DNA of 6,736 nt from an uncultured Bacteroidales bacterium (GCA_947177845.1 CAMWVZ010000053.1:1-6736), one strand, 5' to 3'. Shown: positions 1-6,736, counted from the stretch's first letter. Translations and numbers: made by a program. Notes: generated by a model not told the origin, from the letters alone.

Positions 1-16
1 TTGGTGCTCTAACAAA

Positions 17-1120
17 TTACCTTGTGATGCCTCTCTCGGTGAGGGCTTTTTGGTAGGCGCGGGCGTTGGCGCGGTGACGGGCGTAGTCGGCGGCGAAGCT
101 GTGATAGCCGCAGAAATCGGCACGGGCGCAGAAATAGAGATAGTTCGTGGATTTATTCTGCAAGACGGCATCGAGCGAGGACACCGAGGGCGTGCAGATG
201 GGGCCCGGGGGCAATCCTTTGTTTTTGTAGGTGTTGTAGGGTGAGGGGGCTTGCAGGTGCTCCTTGAGGATGCGGCGCAGGGCAAAGTCGCCCACGGCAT
301 ATTTCACGGTGGGGTCGGCTTGCAGCAACATTCCCTTGCGCAAGCGGTTCAGATAGACGGAGGCGATGTCGGGGCGCTCGTCGGTCTTGAGGGTCTCTTC
401 TTCCACAATAGAAGCCAAAGTGCTCACCTGCACACGGTTGAGTTTCATCGCAGAAGCCTTTTCGCGGCGCGAATCGTTCCAAAACCTGTTCTGTTCGCTG
501 TACATACGGCGGAAAAAGCCCTCCGCATCGGTATTCCAATAGAAGTAGTAGGTGTTGGGAATGAAGACGGCCAACACCGTGCGTGTGTCGAAAGGCTGTG
601 TGGGTGCGTCTGCCGAGGCGTCTTCGGAAAGAGGATAGTGGAAGGCGGCGAGGTAGGCGCTGTCGGAAAGCAGGGTGGCGAGGGATGCCGAGTCGGCTTC
701 TATCTGTTTGGAAATGACGCCCGAAAGTTGCGCCACCGTGCGCACTTTGTTGAAAGTCACCTTCACCTGATCCTGATGCCCGCGGCGAAGTTTCTCCACC
801 ACCTGACGGGCGGTCATGCCGCGCTGCAATACGTAACGGCCCGGCAACACCCGTTCCGGATAGGATTTGGCTCTCGACAAAATATTGAAGTTGAGCATTT
901 TGATGTTTCCGCTTTGGCGCAGGCTGTCTTGCACGGCCTTGTAGGTGGAACCCGTGGAAATGAAGAGTTCGGTGCGGTTCTTCACGGCCGACCCCATGCC
1001 GACCGAGGCCACAAGGCACATCAGGGCGAAAACCAACACCGCCGCCCCGTAGAGCGAGATTTTGAGTTTCCTGCTGAATTTCTTTTTCCTTCTTCCGTAG
1101 TAGGTGGGCTTCTTTCTCAT
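17..1120 (-). CDS. mltG: Endolytic murein transglycosylase MltG (YceG-like)
   Basis: MltG is an inner-membrane lytic transglycosylase that cleaves nascent peptidoglycan strands within the chain and is thought to end glycan polymerisation. The 367-residue product has a very basic N-terminus (about residues 1-22), one transmembrane helix (about 24-43), a LysM-like segment around residues 94-114 (GRYVLQRGMTARQVVEKL), and a C-terminal YceG catalytic domain. The motif ASIVEEET lies at 236-243; its first glutamate, E240, matches the known catalytic glutamate of the E. coli enzyme. It is followed by the family signatures ERPDIASVYLNRL, LQADPTVKYA, YNTYKNKGLPPGPI and a C-terminal YLYFCA segment. An ATG 17 codons further upstream would overlap the end of metG, so I chose the ATG at 1120, which begins MRKKPTYYGRRKKK, four bases after the metG stop. 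No Shine-Dalgarno is visible. It is probably co-transcribed with metG. The family call is very secure and the start fairly secure. Confidence 0.95.
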   Translation of the reverse strand: MRKKPTYYGRRKKKFSRKLKISLYGAAVLVFALMCLVASVGMGSAVKNRTELFISTGSTYKAVQDSLRQSGNIKMLNFNILSRAKSYPERVLPGRYVLQRGMTARQVVEKLRRGHQDQVKVTFNKVRTVAQLSGVISKQIEADSASLATLLSDSAYLAAFHYPLSEDASADAPTQPFDTRTVLAVFIPNTYYFYWNTDAEGFFRRMYSEQNRFWNDSRREKASAMKLNRVQVSTLASIVEEETLKTDERPDIASVYLNRLRKGMLLQADPTVKYAVGDFALRRILKEHLQAPSPYNTYKNKGLPPGPICTPSVSSLDAVLQNKSTNYLYFCARADFCGYHSFAADYARHRANARAYQKALTERGITR

Positions 1121-1124
1121 GGAT

Positions 1125-3215
1125 TTATCGAATTTCCATGCCCACGCGCGCATCGGCGGCAGGCTCCACAAAATGCAGTTTTCCGTCGGGGTTCTGACTC
1201 ATCAGAATCATGCCGTGCGACTCGATGCCCTTGAGCGGCTTCGGCTCCAAGTTGGCCAACAGGCACACCTTGCGCCCCACCACTTCTTCGGGCTTGAAGC
1301 TTTCGGCTATTCCGCTCACCACCACACGTTTATCCATACCCGTATTCAGCGTGAGCTTCATGAGTTTCTTGGTCTTGGGCACCAATTCGGCTTCCAGCAC
1401 CTCCGCCACGCGGATATCCATTTTGGCGAAATCGTCGTAGGAAACCGCCGCTTTCTGCGGTTCCACATTCACCGGAGCCGAAGCCGCGGCCGCCGCAAGA
1501 TTGGCGTCTTTGGTGGCTTGCAGCTTGTCTATCTGTTTCTGCACGGCCTCGTCTTCGATTTTCTCGAAGAGGAGTTCGGCGGGATTGAGCTGATGTCCGT
1601 TGTCCAACAAAGTGTCGCGCTCGGCATCATCCCACTTCAAAGGCGTTATATTCAAAATCTTATAGAGATGCTCGGAGGTAAAGGGCAGGAAAGGTTCGCC
1701 CAGCGCGGCCAAGTGCGCGGCAATCTGCAGGGAGATGTTCAACACGGTTTCCACGCGGGCGGGGTCGGTCTTGAACTGCTTCCACGGCTCGTTGTCGGTG
1801 AGGTATTTGTTGCCCAGACGCGCCAAGTTCATCAGCTCGTTCAGGGCTTCGCGGAAGCGGTAGGCCTCCACGCTCTGCGCGATACGCGCGGGAAAAGCCT
1901 GCATTTCCTCCAACACCGCCTTGTCGGCTTCGGTGAGCGCGCCCCGGGCGGGCACCTTGCCTCCGAAATACTTGTGCGTGAGCACCACGGTGCGGTTCAC
2001 GAAATTGCCGTAGACGGCCAGCAATTCGTTGTTGTTGCGTGCCTGAAAGTCCTTCCACGTGAAATCGTTGTCTTTCGATTCGGGCGCATTGGCCGTGAGC
2101 ACGTAGCGCAGCACGTCCTGCTTGCCCGGAAAATCGGCCAAGTATTCGTGCAGCCACACCGCCCAGTTGCGCGAGGTGGAGATTTTGTCGCCCTCGAGGT
2201 TCAGGAATTCGTTGGCCGGCACATTGTCGGGCAGGATATAGCCTTCGTGGGCGCGGAGCATACAGGGGAAAATGATGCAGTGGAACACGATGTTGTCCTT
2301 GCCGATGAAGTGTACCAGCTTGGTATCCTTGTCTTTCCAATATTTTTCCCACGCATCGGGCAGGAGTTCCTTGGTGGCCGAGATATAGCCGATGGGCGCG
2401 TCGAACCACACGTAGAGCACCTTGCCTTCGGTATCGGGCAGGGGAAGGGGCACGCCCCAGTCCAAGTCGCGCGTTACGGCGCGGGGTTGCAGACCGCCGT
2501 CTATCCAAGACTTGCACTGTCCGTAGACATTGGTGCGCCAATCGTCTTTATGCCCTTGCAAAATCCACTCCCTCAAAAAGTTCTCGTATTTGTCGAGGGG
2601 CAGATACCAGTGTTTGGTTTCTTTCTTGACGGGGGCGTTGCCGCTGATGGCGCTCTTGGGGTTGAGCAGTTCGTCGGGGCTGAGCGAGGAGCCGCATTTC
2701 TCGCATTGGTCGCCGTAGGCTCCCTCCGCGCCGCATTTGGGGCAGGTGCCGGTGATGTAGCGGTCGGCCAAAAACTGCTTGTTTTCCTCGTCGTAATACT
2801 GCATGGAGGTCTTTTCCTCGAAACAGCCTTTGTCGTAGAGGGTCTTGAAGAAGTCGGAGGCCGTTTGGGCGTGCATGGGCGAGGATGTGCGCGAATAGAT
2901 GTCGAACGAGATGCCGAATTCCTTGAAGGAGTCGCGGATAAGGGTGTGGTAGTGGTCGACAATGGCCTGCGGGGTGGTGTTCTGCTTGCGGGCCTTGATG
3001 GTGATGGGCACGCCGTGTTCGTCGCTGCCGCCTATGAAAAGCACGTCGCGGCCCCGGCTGCGCAGGTAGCGCACGTAGATGTCGGCGGGCACATACACGC
3101 CGGCGAGGTGGCCTATATGCACGGGGCCGTTGGCGTAAGGGAGTGCGGAAGTTACCGTGTAGCGTCGGGGATAGCCCTCGGTGTAATTATCAACTCTTTG
3201 CTGTTGAGAAATCAT
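1125..3215 (-). CDS. metG: Methionyl-tRNA synthetase with C-terminal tRNA-binding domain
   Basis: This class I synthetase charges tRNA-Met with methionine in the cytoplasm. The 696-residue protein is full length. Visible landmarks are the HIGH motif at 33-36 (within PYANGPVHIGHLAG), a zinc knuckle with C158, C161, C171 and C174 (CPKCG and CEKCG), the active-site segment VLYVWFDAPIGYISA near 266-280, and a KMSKS-equivalent loop KISTS at 344-348. An anticodon-binding helical domain follows (about 390-550). An alanine-rich linker (about 570-590) then leads to a Trbp111/EMAPII-type tRNA-binding domain from about 592 to the end (YDDFAKMDIRVAEVLEAE through SHGMILMS), which in this family promotes dimerisation and tRNA binding. 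The ATG at 3215 has no Shine-Dalgarno. It is the first gene of a leftward unit with mltG and is preceded by a Bacteroidota-type -7 element. The identification is very secure. Confidence 0.98.
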   Translation of the reverse strand: MISQQQRVDNYTEGYPRRYTVTSALPYANGPVHIGHLAGVYVPADIYVRYLRSRGRDVLFIGGSDEHGVPITIKARKQNTTPQAIVDHYHTLIRDSFKEFGISFDIYSRTSSPMHAQTASDFFKTLYDKGCFEEKTSMQYYDEENKQFLADRYITGTCPKCGAEGAYGDQCEKCGSSLSPDELLNPKSAISGNAPVKKETKHWYLPLDKYENFLREWILQGHKDDWRTNVYGQCKSWIDGGLQPRAVTRDLDWGVPLPLPDTEGKVLYVWFDAPIGYISATKELLPDAWEKYWKDKDTKLVHFIGKDNIVFHCIIFPCMLRAHEGYILPDNVPANEFLNLEGDKISTSRNWAVWLHEYLADFPGKQDVLRYVLTANAPESKDNDFTWKDFQARNNNELLAVYGNFVNRTVVLTHKYFGGKVPARGALTEADKAVLEEMQAFPARIAQSVEAYRFREALNELMNLARLGNKYLTDNEPWKQFKTDPARVETVLNISLQIAAHLAALGEPFLPFTSEHLYKILNITPLKWDDAERDTLLDNGHQLNPAELLFEKIEDEAVQKQIDKLQATKDANLAAAAASAPVNVEPQKAAVSYDDFAKMDIRVAEVLEAELVPKTKKLMKLTLNTGMDKRVVVSGIAESFKPEEVVGRKVCLLANLEPKPLKGIESHGMILMSQNPDGKLHFVEPAADARVGMEIR

Positions 3216-3226
3216 GAAATGCTCAG

Positions 3227-3256
3227 TTTTTAGGGGTATTTTTTCAAATAATTTTG
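3227..3256 (+). promoter_or_regulatory. Predicted promoter of the serine hydrolase-dapF-gltX unit
   Basis: TAATTTTG at 3249-3256 matches the Bacteroidota -7 consensus TAnnTTTG exactly. The -33 region is weak: TTTT at 3227-3230, 18 bases upstream, is the best match to TTTG. A start near 3261-3263 would give a leader of roughly 36 bases to the ATG at 3299. The element directly abuts the opposing metG -7 element. The weak -33 box makes this less certain than the metG promoter. Confidence 0.5.
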
Positions 3257-3287
3257 CAAAGATATAACAAACAGACTTAAGAGTAAA
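3257..3287 (-). promoter_or_regulatory. Predicted metG-mltG promoter (Bacteroidota type)
   Basis: Read on the minus strand, TATCTTTG (3264 to 3257) matches the Bacteroidota -7 consensus TAnnTTTG exactly. Nineteen bases upstream lies TTTA (3287 to 3284), a three-of-four match to the -33 TTTG element at normal spacing. Transcription should start near 3250-3252, giving a metG leader of about 35 bases. The leader has no Shine-Dalgarno. This is a motif-based prediction with no experimental support. Confidence 0.6.
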
Positions 3288-3298
3288 GGGTTTTGCGT

Positions 3299-4579
3299 AT
3301 GGCGAAAAGACGTTTTTTTCCGGTGGTGCTGCTTTTGGCGGTGGGCGTGAGCCTGCTCACTCCGCTGCCGTGGATTACCGCACAGAGCGTGCGTTACGGC
3401 GAGGGGCCGATGATTTACGAGTTGCAGGATTTCAGCGCCGACGTGCAGTTGCGCAACTATGCCGATTCGTGCAAGGCGGCGCAAATAGACGAGGTGTTGC
3501 GGGAAGCCTATCGGAGAGGGGCTTTCAGCGGGCAGGTGCTTTATGCCGAAAGCGGAAAGGTAATTTACAGTGAATGTTTCGGTTTCTCGGATATCCGCAC
3601 GCACCGCGACTCTATCTGCCCCCACAGCGCGTTTCAGCTCGCCTCCCTTTCCAAGCCTTTTACGGCGGTGGCCGTGATGCAGCTCTACCAAAACGGACGG
3701 CTCGACATCTACCAGCCCGTCAAGACCTACCTCAAGGATTTCCCTTTCAGCAACATCACGGTGAAAGACCTGCTGCAACACCGCTCGGGCCTCAAAAACT
3801 ACATCTATATCGCCGACCGCTACTGGCCCAACAAGAAGAAGCCGCTCGGCAACCGCGACATCAGCCCGCTCTTGGCGCAATACGGGCGCACGCTCGATTT
3901 CACGCCCGGTTCGCGTTTCAAATACTGCAATTCCAACTATGCGTATCTGGCTCTCTTGGTGGAGGAAATATCGGGAATGACGTTTTCCGACTATTTCGAC
4001 CGGAATATTGCCCAACCTCTTGGAATGTCGCATACTTTTGTGTATGATTATGAGAACCCACGGCGGGACAGCGTGGTGAACGGCTACTCCTACTCGCGCC
4101 GAAACGGTTTCTACAAACGCTATCCCGACTACTTGGACGGCGTGGTGGGCGACAAGGGCCTCTACTCCACCGCCGAAGACATCTTCCGCTTCGACCAAGC
4201 GCTCTACGACCCCAACTTCTTGGCCGACAGCATTCTGCAACTCATGTTCACGCCCGCCGAAGAACTCACGCCCAAACACAACGTCACCTACGGCATGGGC
4301 TTCCGCGTGCGGCAGGACACCTCGGGCTATCAGACCGTGTTCCACAACGGCTGGTGGAAAGGCTTCCGCACCTACTTCACCCACGACTACCGCAGCGGCC
4401 GCACGCTCATCTGGCTCAACAACCGCAGCGACGTCACCATCAACCCCTACATCGAAAAGATTTTCGAGATTGCGGGCAGTTTCAACGGCGGCAACGCGGG
4501 CGATGCCTATGCGGGCGGCGACGACCGCCGCGAGCGGGAACTCAACGAGCGCGGGGAAACCTACGGTTCCAATGAATAG
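3299..4579 (+). CDS. Exported serine hydrolase, beta-lactamase/PBP-like (PF00144 type)
   Basis: This 426-residue protein belongs to the serine hydrolase family sharing the class C beta-lactamase / DD-peptidase fold, whose members act on peptidoglycan peptides, D-amino-acid peptides, esters or beta-lactams. A signal peptide is evident: basic MAKRR, a hydrophobic core to about residue 20, and likely cleavage after ITA near residue 28, so it should be periplasmic. All three active-site motifs are present: SxxK as S116-L-S-K119, YxN as Y209-C-N211, and HNG at 349-351 in place of KTG. Other family signatures are DLLQHRSGL (157-165) and GDKGLYSTAEDIFRF (284-298). The last 25 or so residues are charged and look disordered. 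The ATG at 3299 is preferred to an in-frame TTG at 3293; AAAGGG eight bases upstream is only a weak Shine-Dalgarno resemblance. It heads a rightward unit ending in dapF and gltX. The fold is secure, the substrate unknown. Confidence 0.9.
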   Translation: MAKRRFFPVVLLLAVGVSLLTPLPWITAQSVRYGEGPMIYELQDFSADVQLRNYADSCKAAQIDEVLREAYRRGAFSGQVLYAESGKVIYSECFGFSDIRTHRDSICPHSAFQLASLSKPFTAVAVMQLYQNGRLDIYQPVKTYLKDFPFSNITVKDLLQHRSGLKNYIYIADRYWPNKKKPLGNRDISPLLAQYGRTLDFTPGSRFKYCNSNYAYLALLVEEISGMTFSDYFDRNIAQPLGMSHTFVYDYENPRRDSVVNGYSYSRRNGFYKRYPDYLDGVVGDKGLYSTAEDIFRFDQALYDPNFLADSILQLMFTPAEELTPKHNVTYGMGFRVRQDTSGYQTVFHNGWWKGFRTYFTHDYRSGRTLIWLNNRSDVTINPYIEKIFEIAGSFNGGNAGDAYAGGDDRRERELNERGETYGSNE

Positions 4580-4614
4580 CATTCAAGATATTTATATATA
4601 ACGGTTTGCATAAT

Positions 4615-5283
4615 ATGAAAAATCCTCATACCGACACTTCCCGCAAAGCCCGTACCCGTTGGGGCATCGCCCTTTTGGTGACGGGCGGGGTGTTTCTGCT
4701 CATCCTGGCGCTTTCGTTCCTGATGACGCGGGGAATGCTCTCCCTGCCCGACTGGAGCCGGCAGACAACGCCCGTGGAGGTTCCCGAGCGGGAGCGGCCT
4801 CAGATTGAGGTGCCCCGCGCCACAAGTTCATCGGAACTTAAAGATTATTACGAGAATAACCCCCGCGACAAGGTTCTGCCCCGCGAAACCGCAGAGGAAG
4901 AGGACGACTACTACACGCGCCCCGACGGTTCGGCTTGGGTGAAGGACAAGTCGAACGAGAACATTTTGGGCGACACCAAGAAGGGCGAGGGCAATTTTCA
5001 GGAAAAGGAACAGGCGAAGGCCGAGGCCGTTACCAACCGTCCGCTGCACGTGGAATTTTGGGAAAGCCCCGTGAATTTCAAGGGCTATAAGATGAATGGC
5101 AACAACGTGATTCTCTATGGTATATCGCCCGACGATTCCTTGCGTTTCGAAAGGCGGAAAGACGGGGTTTGGATGTATCATTTCAACGAAAACGCCGTGT
5201 ATCTGTTGGTGCCCACCACCGAGGACAAGCCTTTCGACCGCATCAATTCCGAACCGGGTTTGGAGGTGAAGAGCGTGAATTAA
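4615..5283 (+). CDS. Single-pass membrane protein of unknown function
   Basis: I do not recognise this 222-residue protein. It has a short basic cytoplasmic N-terminus, one strong transmembrane helix (about residues 16-38), a long charged and proline-rich stretch (about 43-140, including an EEEDDYY cluster at 94-100) that is probably disordered, and a compact C-terminal domain (about 142-200) rich in aromatics and alternating hydrophobics (VEFWESPVNFKGY, NNVILYGI, DGVWMYHF, NAVYLLVP), suggesting a small beta-sheet domain. Topology is probably N-in, with the C-terminal domain in the periplasm. The ATG at 4615 is preferred over an in-frame TTG at 4606. The 35 bases separating it from the serine hydrolase are AT-rich without an exact TAnnTTTG box or a hairpin terminator, and dapF begins 11 bases after its stop, so it is probably in the same operon. 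A role at the cell envelope is only an inference from topology and neighbours. Confidence 0.8.
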   Translation: MKNPHTDTSRKARTRWGIALLVTGGVFLLILALSFLMTRGMLSLPDWSRQTTPVEVPERERPQIEVPRATSSSELKDYYENNPRDKVLPRETAEEEDDYYTRPDGSAWVKDKSNENILGDTKKGEGNFQEKEQAKAEAVTNRPLHVEFWESPVNFKGYKMNGNNVILYGISPDDSLRFERRKDGVWMYHFNENAVYLLVPTTEDKPFDRINSEPGLEVKSVN

Positions 5284-5294
5284 AGAGCCCGGCC

Positions 5295-6131
5295 ATGCAG
5301 GAAATCCGTTTTTTCAAATATCAGGGGGCGGGCAACGACTTTGTGGTGCTCGACAACCGCAAGGGGGCGTTTTCTTCGCTCTTCGACAAGCAGATAGCGC
5401 TTCTCTGCCACCGTCGTTTCGGCATAGGCGCCGATGGCTTGATGATGTTGGAGGAGGCGTCAACGGGGGCTTCTGCGCGTTTCAAAATGGCTTTCTACAA
5501 CTCGGACGGCAGGGCGGGTTCCATGTGCGGCAACGGAGGGCGCTGCATCTGTGCTTTCGCGCTTTCCTTGGGTTTGGTGAAGCGGGGTGAAAGCTTTTCT
5601 TTCGAGGCGCCCGACGGTCTGCACGAAGCCTGTGTGCTTGCGGACGAAGAGGGGGCGGACATCGTGGAATTGAAGATGCGGGATGTGGAGCGTTGGGAAT
5701 TCGACGAGAAACGTCATATCTATTTGATTGATACGGGTTCACCTCACTATATCCGCTTTGTGGAGAATTGTGGGGAAACGGATGTGGTGAACGAGGGAAA
5801 ACGTATCCGCTATTCGGAGGAATTTCCCGCCGGCATCAATGTGGATTTTGTGGAGATTTTGAAGGAGGGGGATTTGTGGGTGCGCACCTATGAACGGGGC
5901 GTGGAGGACGAAACTTTTGCCTGCGGAACGGGCGTGACAGCCTCGGCGCTTGCTTTCGCGCTCGAAAAGGGGGGAAACGAAACGCATCACGATATACAAA
6001 TTCACACGCGGGGCGGCGACCTCCGTGTGGCTTTCGACAGGATGGCGGGGGAAGGGGCTGCCCGCGGTTTCCATTCTATCACACTCACCGGCCCCGCCTG
6101 TAAAGTTTTTGAAGGTGTCTATCGTGGATAA
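5295..6131 (+). CDS. dapF: Diaminopimelate epimerase
   Basis: DapF interconverts LL- and meso-diaminopimelate without a cofactor, supplying meso-DAP for peptidoglycan cross-linking and for lysine synthesis. The 278-residue length is normal for the family. The N-terminal signature FKYQGAGNDFVVLDNR is at about 7-22. The two catalytic cysteines are present: C78 in the signature SDGRAGSMCGNGGRC, and C210 in ETFACGTGVTASALA. The reading frame is open for 42 more codons upstream, but those overlap the preceding gene in another frame and show no family similarity, so the ATG at 5295 (MQEIRFFKYQG) is chosen. No Shine-Dalgarno is visible. The gene follows the membrane-protein gene by 11 bases and overlaps the next gene's probable start, implying co-transcription. 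It implies a DAP-type cell wall. The identification is very secure. Confidence 0.97.
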   Translation: MQEIRFFKYQGAGNDFVVLDNRKGAFSSLFDKQIALLCHRRFGIGADGLMMLEEASTGASARFKMAFYNSDGRAGSMCGNGGRCICAFALSLGLVKRGESFSFEAPDGLHEACVLADEEGADIVELKMRDVERWEFDEKRHIYLIDTGSPHYIRFVENCGETDVVNEGKRIRYSEEFPAGINVDFVEILKEGDLWVRTYERGVEDETFACGTGVTASALAFALEKGGNETHHDIQIHTRGGDLRVAFDRMAGEGAARGFHSITLTGPACKVFEGVYRG

Positions 6132-6654
6132 TAGTTTCTTTCTGAGGGCTATGGAGCCCGACGACCTCAACGCCGTGTTCGAGGCCGAAAACCGACGCGA
6201 AGCCTTGCTTTCGGGAGAGTGCCGCATACCCTATTCCTACGCCTTTCTCAAACAGTATATCGAGAGTGCGCTCAAGGAAACCTTTTTGAGTTCGGGGCAG
6301 TTAAGGCTCATGGTGTCACGTTTTTCCGAGAGTGGCGGTTCTGCTCTCCGCGAAGACGTGGGCATTGTCGATTTCTTTAACTACGATGCGTTCTGCGCCC
6401 GTGCCGAGATAGGCATTCTCCTCTACGACCGTTTGCGCTCGCAGGGACTTTCGCCGAAAATTCTCGAGGTGGCGCTCAATTACGCCCGAAACCAATTAAA
6501 TTTGCATCAGCTTTACGCCGAAATCCTCGCCAACAACGCTCCCAGCCTCCACTTGTTTAGGGTGGCGGGATTTGAGCCGTGCGGCATCAAGAAAGACTGG
6601 TTCCGCGCCAATGGCGAATGGATAGACGTGCATGGCTTTCAAAAACTGCTCTGA
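6124..6654 (+). CDS. GNAT-family N-acetyltransferase (RimJ/RimL-like)
   Basis: This is a 176-residue acetyl-CoA-dependent acetyltransferase of the Gcn5-related family. The opening FFLRAMEPDDL is the typical start of RimJ/RimL-like members. The acetyl-CoA-binding loop and helix is represented by EIGILLYDRLRSQGLSPKILEVALNYA (motif A; the QGLS piece replaces the usual Q/RxxGxG/A). The late signature HQLYAEILANNAPSLHLFRVAGF is motif B, where the asparagine and the hydrophobic-rich tail are typical. No ATG lies where the family normally begins: the first in-frame ATG (6151) would remove the first beta strand. I chose GTG at 6124, which overlaps the dapF stop by eight bases; GTG at 6115 is also possible. 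Its position between dapF and gltX suggests operon membership, but the substrate cannot be read from the sequence and could be a protein N-terminus, a small amine or a polyamine. Confidence 0.88.
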   Translation: MDNSFFLRAMEPDDLNAVFEAENRREALLSGECRIPYSYAFLKQYIESALKETFLSSGQLRLMVSRFSESGGSALREDVGIVDFFNYDAFCARAEIGILLYDRLRSQGLSPKILEVALNYARNQLNLHQLYAEILANNAPSLHLFRVAGFEPCGIKKDWFRANGEWIDVHGFQKLL

Positions 6655-6657
6655 CCC

Positions 6658-6736
6658 ATGGAAAACACAAGAAAAACCCGCGTGCGCTTTGCGCCCAGCC
6701 CCACCGGCCCGCTGCATATAGGCGGCGTGCGCACGG
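6658..6736 (+). CDS. gltX: Glutamyl-tRNA synthetase, N-terminal fragment cut by window end
   Basis: Only the first 26 codons are present. The fragment contains RVRFAPSPTGPLHIGGVRT, the N-terminal signature of class I glutamyl-tRNA synthetases, with the ATP-binding HIGH motif in its usual GltX form HIGG at residues 20-23. The enzyme attaches glutamate to tRNA-Glu in the cytoplasm. The start follows the acetyltransferase stop by three bases, so it is probably the continuation of the same transcript. The sister enzyme GlnS (glutaminyl) shares this region in part, but PSPTGPLHIGGVRT favours GltX. The gene is truncated only by the window boundary; nothing here suggests damage. Confidence 0.93.
   Translation, partial: MENTRKTRVRFAPSPTGPLHIGGVRT

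Noticed and set aside
344..348. MetG KISTS loop considered as a damaged KMSKS motif (residue numbers of MetG, codons at about 2172-2186)
   Set aside because: From general knowledge, KISTS followed by RNWAVW is the usual form in Bacteroidales MetG, and the rest of the enzyme is intact.
251..1234. A 327-codon open frame on the plus strand opposite mltG
   Set aside because: It is antisense to a well-supported mltG, has no recognisable motifs and runs into the end of metG; judged a shadow.
1104..3233. A 709-codon open frame on the plus strand covering all of metG
   Set aside because: It lies entirely antisense to a certain metG and is rich in His, Gly, Val and Arg with no recognisable domain. 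Long antisense open frames are expected in GC-rich genes that avoid TTA, CTA and TCA codons.
3230..4582. A 450-codon open frame on the minus strand opposite the serine hydrolase
   Set aside because: It mirrors the coding frame of a gene with intact catalytic motifs; its Val/Ala/Glu/Gly-rich translation shows no domain and it is a codon-bias shadow.
4580..4614. Possible internal promoter in the AT-rich gap before the unknown membrane protein
   Set aside because: The gap contains TAACGGTTTG, which has four bases rather than two between TA and TTTG, and a start there would leave almost no leader. It looks more like an AT-rich translation start region.
5169..5294. Upstream extension of the dapF reading frame by 42 codons
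   Set aside because: These codons overlap the preceding gene out of frame, lack family similarity, and the ATG at 5295 gives the normal DapF N-terminus and length.

Overview
This 6.7 kb window looks like core chromosome of a member of the Bacteroidota, most likely order Bacteroidales. Three things point there. The only clear promoter elements have the Bacteroidota -7 form TAnnTTTG. Start codons mostly lack a Shine-Dalgarno sequence. The proteins, especially the methionyl-tRNA synthetase with its KISTS signature and fused C-terminal tRNA-binding domain, read like Bacteroidales versions. By eye the DNA is GC-rich for that group. Genus cannot be assigned from the sequence alone.

Layout: two transcription units diverge from an 83-base intergenic region (3216-3298). 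Leftward on the minus strand are metG (methionyl-tRNA synthetase) and, four bases after it, mltG (membrane-bound endolytic murein transglycosylase), which ends 16 bases from the window edge. Rightward on the plus strand are an exported beta-lactamase-fold serine hydrolase, a single-pass membrane protein of unknown function, dapF (diaminopimelate epimerase), a GNAT-family N-acetyltransferase, and the first 26 codons of gltX (glutamyl-tRNA synthetase), cut by the window end. Rightward gene junctions range from an 8-base overlap to a 35-base gap, so this is probably one operon. No gene-free stretch longer than 83 bases exists. No RNA genes, mobile elements, CRISPR arrays or convincing terminators were seen.

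Functionally the window mixes cell-wall genes with two aminoacyl-tRNA synthetases. DapF makes meso-diaminopimelate, MltG cuts nascent glycan strands, and the serine hydrolase has the catalytic residues of penicillin-recognising enzymes. The most interesting non-coding signal is the divergent promoter region, where two opposing -7 elements abut exactly, so the two promoters should compete for polymerase. The best candidate for unknown biology among the proteins is the uncharacterised membrane protein just upstream of dapF. I found no convincing new multi-gene system; this is mostly ordinary housekeeping sequence.
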